Shown here in pieces: positions 10,736-22,090 of a stretch of DNA of 64,000 nucleotides. The position numbers and the translations under genes were made by a program. Position 1 is the stretch's first letter, and each line of letters begins with the position of its first letter. The notes below the pieces were generated by a model that was not told where the DNA came from, made no database searches, and was given only the letters and a program-made list of their open reading frames with translations. The DNA comes from Russula earlei (taxonomy: Eukaryota > Basidiomycota > Agaricomycetes > Russulales > Russulaceae), in assembly GCA_025769875.1 (NCBI GenBank), contig JAGFNK010000292.1:1-64000 (forward strand). The letters are read 5' to 3'.

Positions 10736-11790
10736 TCTGTCGGGAGAGCCAGCAGTCCTTGGTACGCGTCTCGGAAATTTTGATTTTACGTGCGAAAGGA
10801 CAAGGCGAGAGCGTGAATACGTGGAGTGCTTGCGCGAGCGCAAGGCGTCTAGTGATGCTCCACCTGGTGGTAGTAGTGGCGGTGATGGACCCGGACCTGG
10901 ACAACGGCAGTTGGTTCATGGCGGTGGGGGTGTGTTTTTGAGATGAGTCTCATTCGTGTGTGAGTGACAAAGATGAGTGCGTCATACAGTCCAGGCAAAG
11001 CAGCATGACGACGGCGAGAACCGGGGACGTTGAAAGGTGGTCGACGAGGGGCGAGAAGATGATGAAAAGGAGTCGACAGCGGTGAAAAGAAAGTAGCGCG
11101 CCGGATCGATATGCAAGAGTTCCTGAGACTGGATGAGGGCAGAGAGGACAGTAGAGGACAGTGAGCAAGCAAATGAACTTGAGGCAGGCTAGGAGAAGGC
11201 GGCTGGGAACTACTTGCACTCAATAGAAATAGTTTGAAATACAAGAGGAAAAGTAAAGGAGAAAGGAGAGTGCATAAAAGATATTCGAGAGTGAGCGAGA
11301 CTGAAACACTAAGACAAGAAATGAAAGACAAAGAGGAATCGAGCTCGCACCCATGGCATCACAGCATACTACCTAATCAATCATAAATCCTTCAACCGAT
11401 CTTGAGGACAGAGCGACGTGGCGAGGGAGGCATTGGCGACGCGCGCAAAGGGCTGCGAGCCCTCGCGTACGGCAGTGATAACGTTGAGGTGAGTGTGAGG
11501 GACGTGGCGCGGGTCTTGAGGAGAAGGTCGAGGCCGAGTGATGACGAAGGGAGGACGCGTGACCGAGCGCGTGGCCCGGCGTGATTCCGAAGCTAGCCAG
11601 GTGGAACGTCGACAGGAATGACAAGGCGTGCAAGATGAAAGGATTGGGTGGGGGGAAATCGGGTGACCAGCACGAGGCGGATGAACAAGACGAATGAAAG
11701 GAGAGACTGCAAGGAGGGCTGAGAAGGCTGGTGACGTGAAACCGGCAGCCCGACGAGTGGGCGAGTCGAAGAAGCCGCATGGATATGTTT
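10736..11790. other. GC-rich, purine-biased region without a supported gene
   Basis: Many overlapping frames of 60-160 codons occur on both strands, but none carries a recognisable motif. From about 11440 the sequence resembles the non-coding block of the tandem array (shared gctgcgagccctcgcgtac). The region is therefore partly a diverged copy of that block. Confidence 0.4.
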
Positions 11791-12045
11791 TAATTATGCT
11801 GTTCGCCACATCCCCCGGTCTCGACCAGCCCTTTCACAACGCCTCGCGTCCTGCATCATTTCGGGTTCGCCTTCATACCCTCCATTATTTCGTCGTCTTC
11901 CTTTCATCGTTCCGATCCCAACCTAGGCCATTCTCTCGTTTATATATGGCCTTGGCGACTGGCTCAGGTCCTCAGAGTTCAACTGCCTAGCTGTCCCCTC
12001 CACTCCTGTGTGATCCCTACATGATGGGCAGGAAGGGATAAGTCA
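11791..12045 (+). repeat. Isolated partial copy of the array's non-coding block, TATA-bearing part
   Basis: Closely matches 29800-30040, 39720-39960 and 50350-50600, including ctgttcgccacatccccc and tcgtttatatatggccttgg. It lies 18 kb away from the array, so the array was once longer or this block moved separately. The TATATAT motif followed by pyrimidine-rich sequence could be a promoter, but no gene follows here. Confidence 0.7.
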
Positions 12046-12254
12046 AGTCTGCTTATAGTCAACTCAGTGGACAATAAAAAGCTCTGACACCTCTCCCCCA
12101 CAGCTTTTGACATTTAGCGGTGGGTTGGATGATCAAGAATTGCCATAAAAGGCAATTGGGTTGGCAAGAGAATCAGGGGTTCAATCACACATTAAATTAC
12201 ACATATAACAGTAACATAACTACTTACCTTTTTCCCCTACCAAATCAAAAACAA

Positions 12255-15200
12255 ATGTTATCCTGTTTCCAATTGACCAGCACATCATCTGCCCCATCTG
12301 CTCCATCTGCCACTTCCAGCACGAGTGCCCCTTGTGTGACACAACATTTAAAGTTCAGGCATGCCCCTTCAAAGATCATTGCCAATTCTGGAAAGAGGGG
12401 AGATTTTAATTATGACTGGGAGCACAGCGGATACCCCATGGAATGGCCAACAGCAGCTGATTTCAACGAGTGGTGCTGGCAAGAAGAACTGGCTCATGCA
12501 ATTGAATTGATTACATCTAGCACCAAGCATGGGCAGGGATGGACAAAAAAAGTTTTTGTCTGTTCCTGCCAACTATCCAGGGGAGCTTCGCATTATGTAA
12601 AGAAGCACCCCAATCGCACATGGAGATCCAAGATCAAGAAGACAGGTCGCTGTTGCCGAATAGTTATCAAATCATACATGGACGCGCCTGCTGAAGCAGA
12701 TGGGCGCAGGTTATGATAAGAGTGATAAGATCCTTAAGATCTATCAAAAAATATTTCAGTATTGTGTAAGACAAGACTATAATTCAGTAATACCTATCAA
12801 AAGATATCTACAACACGTGATTAGATGCGAGAGATAAGATAGGAAACAGTAAGTACTCACTTCAGTATTGTGTAAGACAAGACTGAAGTGATCTATCGAA
12901 ATACGACGCTCTTACATACTCCAGAGTGTCTCTAAGTACACTGCAGGTAGCTACCATCAATAAGAAACAAAGATCATACAAGGATCAGTTGTTAGTAGCT
13001 ACCAATTGTCATCAATTAACTTATCATTGTAAGTAACGCAGATCTCAGCATATGAGCTGAGCCAGTCCACATGATCTGACATGTCATGCGTCTGAGCTAA
13101 GCCGGTGATGCCCGGTCCATGTAACCGACACGTCAACGTGTCTGAGCTGTGATTACATCACAATGTCCCAGGGTAGTGGTAACATACCAAATCACCCAAA
13201 TCAATGATAATCTCAACAGCGCCTACCATTCTCAGACAATATGCAAGCGAGCATGACCATGAAATCAGAATTGCTAATCTTGCTTACACATGAATGTCAT
13301 GCATAGCACATGATAAAATTAGATCCTTGTTGTCAAGGAAGGTTGATCCACAGGAAATAGTAAGTGCACATTGAATTTATTTTTAATCGCTAACCTAATG
13401 AATTGAAAGGTACACAATATTCAGGATTCATCGCCTGATGGCAGCTGAGACTGATTCATCTCGCTTTGGGATGTGAACCACATGGCCCAGGAAATGGAAG
13501 ATGACAATATCAGGCTGCATCCAGAGGATGCCATCTCCACCAGGCTCTGGTTGGACAGATTGAGAGATGAAAATACAAATGTATTTTACAAAGACAGGCT
13601 GCACAGTGCCCCATCTCAGTCAAATCTGCAGGAGGATGCATATGTGTTATGCATCCAGACCCCTTTCCAAATGGAGGCATTCCGCCGCCTTGGGAACAGC
13701 TTCATCAGTATTGACGCAACTCATAATATTACTCAATATCCGGACTTTTTATTATTTACCATGATCGCGCGGGATCACTGGGGACATGGTGCGTAATATT
13801 TACTAAATGTCAATTTAGCGTGCTTACCTTTTCCGGACAGGTGTGCCTGTTGCCTGGATGCTGGCATCCAATGGAACAACGGACACAATTTCCTTTTTTG
13901 TCCATTGGGTCAGGGATGCCAGTCCGGCTATCCAGCCGTCTATTATTATGACAGATCGTGATGCCGTGCAGATTGCCGCCCTCAAGATTGCTTATCCGGG
14001 AAGTCGGATATGGCTTTGCAAATGGCACGTGTTGCGCGCGATGCGATCACACTTCAATACAACCGAATTTCCTGATCTGTGGGATAAGATCAAGAGATGG
14101 GTACATACAGATGATCAGGCCGACTTTCTGCAAATCTGGGAGGAGATCTCTACTGATCCTCAGGTCCCACAAAGTTTTGTGAACTACCTTGGGTGTGAAT
14201 GGATGCCTGTGGTCCATATGTGGTCCATGGTTTTCCGGAAAAATCGGCATATCTTTGAGGAAGGGGACACAAATATGTTGATCAAAGCATATGTGTTCCA
14301 ACTGATCCAAAGATAAGATGACTTAATCATTTTTTAGATATCATCACGTCCTCAAATCACACTGGCTCGATGGCAAGTGCAATCGGCGGATCGATCGAAT
14401 CTTATTTGTGCTAGTGCATCGAATGGTGCCGTATTACCAAAACAGGCATGAACGTCAGCAAGTCAGGCTCGATGGTCGGGACCTGGTGGCTGACAGGCGT
14501 CGGAAACTTTTCGCCCGCGCCGAGAGCATATCACAAGATTCAATTTTGCAATTCGATGAGATCTGCTTTCACGTCGCTTCACAATCCCAGTCCGGCGAGT
14601 TTTACTCAATCGATCTGATGAAGTCGACTTGTGATTGCACAGATTATCCATGGATTAGATTCTGCAAACACATTGCAGCAATCTACATCCACTTTCCCCA
14701 CCTCTGTCCTGAAGAGAGCACCCAAAAAGCTCCCACAGAGAATGCAAATAGATCCCCTGACCCACCATCCCCATCCACCAGGCCAAGGGAGAGCCTAGTA
14801 TCTCTCTCACAGGAGATCATATCGTTATCACGCGATCTCACATCTAGGCTTGAGGATACTAATCAATCAGTGGAGATCGTCGAGGCCGCCCGGGCCGCCA
14901 AATACAGTTTGGCAGCCGCAATTAATATAATTCAAGGTTTCAAGGTCTTACCCGATAAAGAGGTAATTGCGCCCAATCAGCATACGTGGACGGAGACAGC
15001 CGAGCGTATGGGTGTCAAATGTGGCCCAAAACAATGGACCAGTCTCCCCGACGCGTGGGGACTTACAGCACAAAGCATCGGCGTCGCTAAGGGAAAGCGC
15101 CGCCATGTTCACGATGATCCGTACGCCGGGGGCGAATGGTCGGGCAAGCGCGCCAAGCCCGATGCAACATCTGCCACCGCGAATGCGTGCACGCGTGCCC

Positions 15201-15373
15201 TCAGGGAACTGCCGTCTCAAACCCCCCTCCCTCGGAACCCCCCTCAGAACCCCCCTCCCTCAGATGCCACTGCCTCCCTTGCACCATGTCCCTTCGGACT
15301 CGCACCGCCGCCTATTCTAGCGGCCTCATCTTCTGCTGATCCTTACAATAGAAAATCTTTATTTGTATTGTAA
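12255..15373 (+). pseudogene. MULE transposase (DDE, SWIM zinc finger), broken
   Basis: Catalyses cut-and-paste transposition of the MULE. Exon 1 (ATG 12255 to about 12713) carries the N-terminal region with FVCSCQLSRGA. It is cut by the solo LTR, and the following part to about 13470 contains stops. The catalytic region is at 13473-14294, with SIDATHNIT holding the first Asp, an intron at 13789-13840 (GT...ccggacAG), then VPVAWMLASNG and MTDRDA with the second Asp. A second short intron around 14295-14336 is compatible with frame. The SWIM zinc finger follows (CDC ... FCKH, about 14635-14670), then a Pro/Ser-rich C-terminus ending at 15373. The family is normally a single protein of this layout. 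The LTR insertion and upstream stops make this copy inactive. Confidence 0.85.
12714..13160 (-). repeat. Solo LTR of a third copia-type family inside the MULE
   Basis: About 447 bp beginning TGAT and ending ATCA. It is diverged from, but colinear with, the copia 1 LTR: it shares aagtac-ttcag-type blocks, acgacgctctta and ctaccgattgtc-like segments. It also has two stem-loops at equivalent places (12758-12778 and 12858-12890). No internal region or second LTR is present, so it is a recombined solo LTR. Exact ends are uncertain because no clean 5-bp duplication was found. Confidence 0.75.
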
Positions 15374-15451
15374 TTTATTTTCAAGATACATAATAAATAA
15401 GTCATTAAATAAGTGATTTAGAAAATACTTTGGTGTCATTTACACGCGTGA

Positions 15452-16441
15452 TTGAAGCCCCCGATTATCTTGCCGACCCAATCACCTTTTATAGTAATTT
15501 TTGATCATCTAACCACCGCTAAAAGTACACAACTCATGGTGCTATATTACCAAAACAGGCACGAATGTCAGAAAGTTGGGCTCAATGGTTGGAACCTGGT
15601 GGCTGACAGGCATTGGAAACCTTTCGCCCATGCCGAGAGCATATCACAAGCTTCGATCTTGCAATTCAATGAGATCTGCTTTCATGTCACTTCACAATCC
15701 CGGTCTGGCGAGTTTTACTCAATTGATCTGATGAAGTTGACTTGTGATTGCACAGATTATCCACAGATTAGATTCTGCAAACACATTGCAGCAATCTACA
15801 TCCACTTTCCCCACCTCTGTCCTGAAGAGAGCACCCAAAAAGCTCCCATAGAGAATGCAAATAAATCCCCTGACCCACCATCCCCATCCACCAGGCCAAG
15901 GGAGAGCCTAGTATCTCTCTCACAGGAGATCATATTGTTATCATACAATCTCACATCTAGGCTTGAGGATGCTAATCAATCAGCAGAGATTGTCGAGGCC
16001 ACTTGGGCTGCCAAATACAGTTTGGCAGCTGCAATTAATATAATTCAAGGTTTCAAGGTCTTACCAAATAAGGAGGCAATTGCACCCAATCAGCATACAT
16101 GGACAGAGACAGCTGAGTGTATGGGTGTCAAACAGGGCCCAAAACAATGGACCAGTCTCCCTGACGCGCAGGGACTGACAGTGCAAAGCATCAGCGTCAC
16201 TAAGGGAAAGTGCCACCATGTTCACAATGATCCGTACGCTGGGGGCGAATGGTCAGGCAAGTACACCAAGCCCGATGCAACATCTGCCACCACAAATGCA
16301 TGCACACATGCCCTTGGGGAACCGCTGTCTCAAACCCCCCTCCCTCAGAAAACCCCCTCCCTCAGATGCCACCCCCTCCCTTGCACCAGGTCCCTTTGGA
16401 CTTGCACCACCACCTATTCTAGCAGCCTTGTCTTCTGCTGA
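15452..16441 (+). pseudogene. Second copy of the transposase C-terminal part (SWIM domain)
   Basis: Duplicate of 14423-15373, with the true homology starting at 15536. It includes an intact SWIM pattern (CDC ... FCKH) and the Pro-rich tail with a small frameshift near the end. Compared with the first copy, many CG dinucleotides have become TG or CA, turning Arg into His, Cys, Gln or Trp and Ala into Thr. It has no DDE domain and is not a functional gene on its own. Confidence 0.85.
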
Positions 16442-16644
16442 TCCTTACAATAGAAAATCTTTATTTGTATTGTAATTTATTTTCCAGATACATAATAAAT
16501 AAGTGATTAAACAAGTGATTAAGAAAATAGTTTGGTGTCATTTACACGTGTGATTGAAGCCCCAATTATCTTGCCAACCCAATCGCCCTTTATAGTAATC
16601 TTTGATCATCTAACCACTGCTAAAAGTACGCAACTCTCCCCCAC

Positions 16645-16898
16645 TATGACATTTCCATATATTGTAGCTTACAAAGATTTGGTCATGTGACAAATGTGGG
16701 CTGATGTAGTGGTGGGGACCTATTCGGTACATGTTTAAAAGTCTGGTCCATTGGACCAAAATCAGACCATGGACCCAACCAGACTGGACTGATGGCAACC
16801 AAACTGTAGCTGTGTCAGCAGTATCCACAGTGCATTTGTTTTGTTCATGCATGCTCTCTCATCCTCTCCTACCCTCTCCTTCCCACTAAACCTCTCTC
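16645..16898. other. Short spacer, no gene seen
   Basis: About 250 bp between the MULE target duplication and the gypsy-type LTR. It contains the small palindrome ggtccattggacc near 16747. No coding potential was recognised. Confidence 0.5.
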
Positions 16899-17609
16899 TG
16901 TTACGAACCAAGGCCAGGTCCTGGCCGAAGATTGTCCTATTTTACTCAAGAAAGACCTCTCTCACTTTGCATTGCCAACTCCCTTCCGTTTCCTGGGCTA
17001 CCCCTCCTGCGGTACAAGATATCGCTATTGCAAAGGCACTATAACACGACCAGGCACCCGTTTCCTAATCGGGTAATCATCGCGTGGCAGTCACATGGTC
17101 ACCCAGCCACCAAGAACCCGAAACAGTGGCACAAACTCTTAGAAACTGTTGCATAACTCTTCTGACGTCATCAAGGCTCCAATGACATCATGGCTGACTG
17201 AGCAACTCCACAGTGACCTCATAGGCTCACTAAGCACTCCACAGTGACATCATAAATGATGTCATCGCTCCACAATGATCAGTAATGCACTCAGTAAGCC
17301 TGAAACTTGACACAAGCGAGTTTATGCCCCTGTAGTCCTATTGGATGGTACCAAAGGGTCTAGAATAGTTCCAGTTCTTTGTAATCGACCCTGTACACTG
17401 TATATAAGCCCCAATGAAGTATGGCAGTCATCAGACTGTCCATTTGTGATACTCTCATCTTCCTGGGTACTCCCCTGTGACCACTCAGTCTAAAGTCCTC
17501 CCTCGTCTTCAAGGTACTCTTCAATGACTGCCTTGTTTAAAGCCCCTTGCTACACTGGCCTCTAACCTTCGCCTCTGCCTCCAGCAACACCTACCAGTCC
17601 CCCTCTGGT
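16899..17609 (+). repeat. Gypsy-type LTR, plus orientation, 3'-truncated
   Basis: Begins tgttacgaaccaagg and matches, in inverted orientation, 20023 down to about 19330. It has a TATATAAG box near 17402 and reaches the tract acacctaccagt. It then breaks at about 17609 into a 27-bp restart of the same LTR end (17610-17636, tgttgtgaactaagg). The last 150 bp or so of the LTR are missing. Confidence 0.85.
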
Positions 17610-17639
17610 TGTTGTGAACTAAGGCCAGGCCTTGGCGTT

Positions 17640-19195
17640 TGTCGGGATTATCTGGTAAATAGATTTTTCATGTGAAGATTTCGGGTGGGAGTAGTGTGGT
17701 TTTTTGTTCTTCTACCCCCCTTGTTAAGGTCTTTGCGACGAGAAAGTGTGTCGGCAATTGTATGTGTGTGTCCAGGGACGTGTTCCATGGTGAAGTTGAA
17801 ATCTTGCATGTATTGCATCCACCTGGCTTTTTGGCCTGTTAATTTTTGTGGTTCTTTGAAGTATGTGAGGTTTTTATGGTCTGTCCTTATTCTTACTGGT
17901 TCATTAGCTCCCAAAAAGAATGGTCATCTGCTTTTTAGTCCAAATATTACTGCCGCTAGTTCTTTATCGTGTGCATCGTAATTTCGTTCTGCATCTAGTA
18001 GCATTCGGGAGTAATATGCTATTGGGTGTAGACCATCTTCGTATTCTTGGGATATGACTGCCCCTATTGCAAATCAGATGTGTCGGTATCTAGGATAAAT
18101 TGTCTTGTCCAGTCAGGTGTACGGAGTACCGGGTAGGATGTACATGTTTCTTTTAGGGATAGGAAGGCCTGTTCTTCTTTATTCGTCCATTCCCATTGTT
18201 TATTCTTTTTTGTTAGATCATTTAATGGTCTGGCTTTTAGCAAGAAATTCAGTATAAAGTTGCAATAAAAATTACAAAATCCTAGGAAGCTTCTGACTTC
18301 TTTTAGTGTCGTAGGAGTTGGCCAGTTGTTGATTCCTTTGACTTTGATGGGGTCCATTGTTATTTTTCCTTCGCCTATAATCACTCCTAGGTATTCAACC
18401 TTTTCTTTGTGAAACTGACACTTCTCTGGTTTGAGGTAGAGGTCGTGTTGTTTCAGTTTGGACAGGATATGGTTGACTTTTTGTGTGGGTTCAATTTCAT
18501 TATTATCTGTTGCAATGATAATATTGCCCATATAAATTTTGAGCCAGCCTTGAGCGAGTTCTTCTTGAAAGATATCGTCCATCATTGTTTGAAAGGTGAC
18601 TGGTGAGTTAGTCAGTCCAAAGAACATTACAGTAGGTTCGAATAGTCCATTGCTTGTTTTGAAAGCTGCTTTCCATTTGTCTCCTTCTTTAATTCAGATA
18701 TTGTTATAACCCCATCTGACGTCAAACTTGGTAAAAAGTTTCTTTCCTGCCAATGCGTGGATAAGTTCTGGGATTAATGGCAGTGGGTAGACATTGGGTA
18801 TAGTCCATTTGTTCAAATTTCTGTAGTCTTGTACTGGTTGGAATTTGCCATCCTTTTTTTTTATGAGGAAAAATCCACTTGCATATGGTGAATTGGATCT
18901 CCTTATTCGTTTAAGTCGTAGGTTCTGTTCAAGGAATTTTCCTTGTTCTTCTTTTTCCTTGGGTGAAAGGGGATATACTCTGCAATTAATTGTCGTGGGG
19001 GCATCTGATTTCAGGTCAATGGCATGGTCCCGTTTTCTAGGTCCAGGAAATCTTTCTGACTCTTGTTCCATGAAGACTTGTCTGTATGTGTGGTATTGAG
19101 GAGGGACCATTTCTTGCCAGGTTTTGGGTTTGTCCGTCATGTGGGATTCTGCTAATTGTTGAGCTATGGTCGTCTTTCGTATTTGTGTTTGTAGC
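17640..19195 (-). pseudogene. Gypsy (chromovirus) pol fragment: RT and RNase H, dead
   Basis: Minus-strand frames at 19140-18694, 18627-18064 and 17914-17648 give the protease-RT linker, the RT and the RNase H up to the RNase H/integrase linker. They closely match the pol of the element at 59451-64000. RT blocks include FLIKKKDGKF, DYRNLNKWT and FFGLTNSP. The catalytic YMDD is changed to YMGN (18522-18533), so polymerisation is impossible. Stops and frameshifts occur near 18690, 18060 and 17925. Gag, protease and integrase are absent. The fragment abuts the flanking LTRs directly on both sides. Confidence 0.9.
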
Positions 19196-20023
19196 TGTCA
19201 AGACACATACTGCTGATCACTAAGGACTCAGGAGCAGGTGGGCAAGGGTTGGAACAGATGGTATGCGGCATAGACAGCGTTGAACAAGAGGACAAGCCAA
19301 ACGACTAGGAGGTACCAGAAGGGAACTGGTAGGTGTTGCTGGAGGCAGAGGCGAAGGTTGGAGGCCAGTGCAGCGAAGATGCTTTAAACAAGGCGGTTGT
19401 TGAAGAGTACCTTGAAGATGAGGAAGACTTTAAACTGAGCGGTTGCAGGGGAGTACCCAGGAAGATGAGAGTATCACAAATGGACGGTCTGACGACTGCC
19501 ATGCTACATTGGGGCTTATATACTGTGTACAGGGTCACTTACAAAGGACTGGAACTATTCTAGACTCCTCGGTACCATCCAATAGGACTACAGGGGCATA
19601 AACTTGCTTGTGTCAGGTTTCAGGCTTACTGAGTGTATTACTGATCATTGTAGAGCGATGACATCTTTATGATGTCACTGTGGAGCGCTTAGTGAGCCCA
19701 TGAAGTCATTGTGGAGTTGCTCAGTCAGCCATGATGTCATTGGAGTTAAATGACATCATATGAGTTATGCAATGAGTTATAGGAGTCCATGCCGCTGTCT
19801 CAGGTTCCTGGTGGTTGAGTGGCCATGTGGCTGCCACGCGATGATTACCCAATTAGGAAATGGGTGCCTGGTCGTGTTATAGTGCTTTTGCAATAGTGAT
19901 ATCTTGCACTGCAGGAGGAGTAGCCTTAGAATCGGAAGTGTGTTGACGATGCAAAGTGAGAGAAGTTTCTCTTTGAGTGAAACAGGACAATATATGGCCA
20001 GGATCTGGCCTTGGTTCATAACA
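19196..20023 (-). repeat. Gypsy-type LTR, minus orientation, full length (828 bp)
   Basis: In minus-strand reading it starts TGTTATGAACC and ends GTGTCTTGACA. A TATA motif lies at about 19518 (cttatatactgtg in plus reading). It is the inverted partner of 16899-17609 and differs in sequence from the LTR of the chromovirus at 59451-59977, although the enclosed pol fragment matches that chromovirus. Confidence 0.85.
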
Positions 20024-20791
20024 AATCTCATCAAACGAATGCAGAGAAGGAAAGGGGACGAATATGATGGGCTGTTTCTGGCATGTTCTCTATCCTTTCA
20101 AGCCATTTGATCAATGTCATGTGGAGAGAGGTGGAAGAGAGGGTCACAGAAGAGTTGCCTGAGAAGGTGAAGGGGTGGAGGGAAACGAAATTAAGAATGT
20201 GGAGAAGATGTGCATTTTTTATTTCATTTTCAGAGATCTGTATCACCTAGCTTTTGTTCCAAGCCAACAATGCAATCAATTCACACAGTGCATTTCTCTT
20301 AGTCTGCATTACTCTGTAAAGCAGGCAACCCACAGCAGAACACTTCGGAACACCTGATCCGAGCCAAATCCTATTGTACAGTTGCTCATGGTGCAAAAAG
20401 ATGGGGTGCGTTTGAGTTTGTGGAATGAACAATTTGCTCAGGGACAAGGAGGGCTGGTGTGATCTTAGTGCTTCTCACTCTTCTTGCTCCTATCAAGTTC
20501 AGTAGGTTGATGGTTTACCAGGCCATGACAGGATGCACCAGGATCTGTAGGGCTACCAATAAAATTGCTACTTGCCATGTCAGTAATACTTGGACAAGGA
20601 TCCCAGAATCATAAAGATAGCAGTATATAAGATGCGACCAACTGAACCACCTCCCAGAACAAGGTAATCCTAATTGAGGTGCACAATCACATCATTGGCT
20701 TGCTTGCATATGGAATGCAGCATGGTTTTGGTGCCTGCCATTCCATGCCAATCATTTCCATCACATTCACAGTGCATAAAGTTGCATTGAT

Positions 20792-22090
20792 TTATGAAAC
20801 AGGAATAACTTTACCAGCACCCTGATAACTGTCATGGGCATAAGGTGCGTGCCTATCACCCATCACCATCATGGCATTGTCATTCAATGGACCCACCTTC
20901 CACCCCCAGAATGGACCTGAACAAACAGAGAAGGGAACATTTGCACCATGTGAGCAAGGGACAAGCGGGATTGGGTGGGATTCAGGTGTGGTAAGGCAAG
21001 CAGGACAGTCGGACATACCGAGTGGGTCCAACAACTCATGCTCCGCACCGGTCCACATGCCAATGACACCCATAGCCAACCCGGGCCCGCCCAGCTGCAC
21101 GCCTATGCTGGACCACTGGCCCTGGCCATCCTCGCGGAATGATATATAAATTAACAGCGCAGGAGGGCATGTCAGTCGCTCCTTTCCCATAAATACAGAT
21201 AAGGGGAGGGGATATGCACAAGAGTCCAGTGAATGTCGCCAGACAAGACCATTTTGACCATCCCACGCACAGGCGTGAGATCCAGCGGGGTCGCAGTGGT
21301 ATGCCAGTTGCCTGCGACATGGATCATCGATCGCCCAGGCCACTGCGGCGGTGCGTGGGAGTAGTGCGTGATGCGCAGCGTGAGCGGGATGATCCGCATC
21401 ACCTTGTAAAGTGTTGGGTTGCAGAGCCCCTTTTCTGGAGGTTGAGCCTGTGTCGGGTTCTTAGAGTGGGAATGATTTGGAATGGGTAAGGAGACAGGCA
21501 CACATTATTGCCTGATGGAGAAATTTTGAATTTGGTAGTTGGGGATGGAGATGTGTGGGTCTAGTGTCTTCAGTTCAAGATGATACAGCATCTCAACCAT
21601 GAGCTCTGATGTGGAAATATACGGGGCTTAGACGTCAGGGCCATTAATATTTAATTTCATCGTATGATGGCACTCGTACCACACCATGCCCAGAATGCTC
21701 GTCGATGAGTAAAAACCCATGGGAGATCCCACCCAAGAGACCGCTGACACAGCAGCGTGTGAAGTGATGAGGAGTTAAGCCGAAGTAATCATGAGGTTTA
21801 TGAAAGAGGGTTCCACTATGATGGCGCATCATAATTTGCTGTACAATCGCATCGTTCTGGTATTGAGTTCTCCTGCTGGATTTTGTTCGCTTACTCGATA
21901 TTGCACCATCTTGGATCCCCACGCAGTCCGATACAGATCAAAGGGTTTTCGACCATCCCCCCTCCCTCCTATATGGCAGCTTCGGTGATTTCATGGACGT
22001 TTTCAATTGTCCAGACAATGCACTCAACACGGATGCGAGGCGTAACAATCTGGAGATGTCTGTTGATTCCTTTGCCAAACCGATGACTGC
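20792..22090 (-). pseudogene. F-box-family-like gene, copy 1, degenerate
   Basis: Minus-strand pieces read in order: INRHLQIVTPRI (about 22070), SGLLGGISHGF ... VVRVPSYDE (about 21740), a middle part, then PPQWPGRSMIHVAG and RGMVKMVLSGDIHWTL (21350-21200). An intron follows, then GVQLGGPGLAMGVIGMWTGAEHE (21110-21030) and GPFWGWKVGP. The WPGRS...HVAG, DIRWTL, GVQLGG...GVIGMW and PFWxWKVG series resembles the conserved C-terminal half of a large basidiomycete F-box protein family, which would act as substrate adaptors of SCF ubiquitin ligases. An F-box itself was not recognised. Several stops interrupt the series in this copy. Confidence 0.45.

Larger units (their letters stand above)
12102..16635 (+). 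mobile_element. MULE with DDE/SWIM transposase and duplicated 3' end
   Basis: Flanked by the perfect 9-bp target duplication ctcccccac (12093-12101 and 16636-16644). The left terminal repeat (from 12102) matches inverted copies ending at 15534 and at 16635. The shared parts include tagcggtgggttg, gatgatca and ccataaaagg. The outermost pair is the one flanked by the target duplication, so the segment 15536-16635 was already part of the element when it inserted, or arose afterwards by unequal exchange within the right end. A solo LTR (about 12714-13160) interrupts the transposase gene. Confidence 0.9.

Noticed and set aside
12709..13165. Target duplication ggtta/gatta for the solo LTR
   Set aside because: It needs a mismatch and would end the LTR in GT rather than CA, so the ends are left approximate.
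14297..14336. A mutated splice donor (GT to AT) at 14313 in the MULE transposase
   Set aside because: The implied intron would be only 24 nt. A GT donor at 14295 gives a frame-compatible 42-nt intron, so no donor mutation is needed.
16899..20023. A normal LTR retrotransposon with paired LTRs
   Set aside because: The LTRs are in opposite orientation, flanking bases (ctctc and aatct) do not form a target duplication, and the LTR family differs from that of the related chromovirus.
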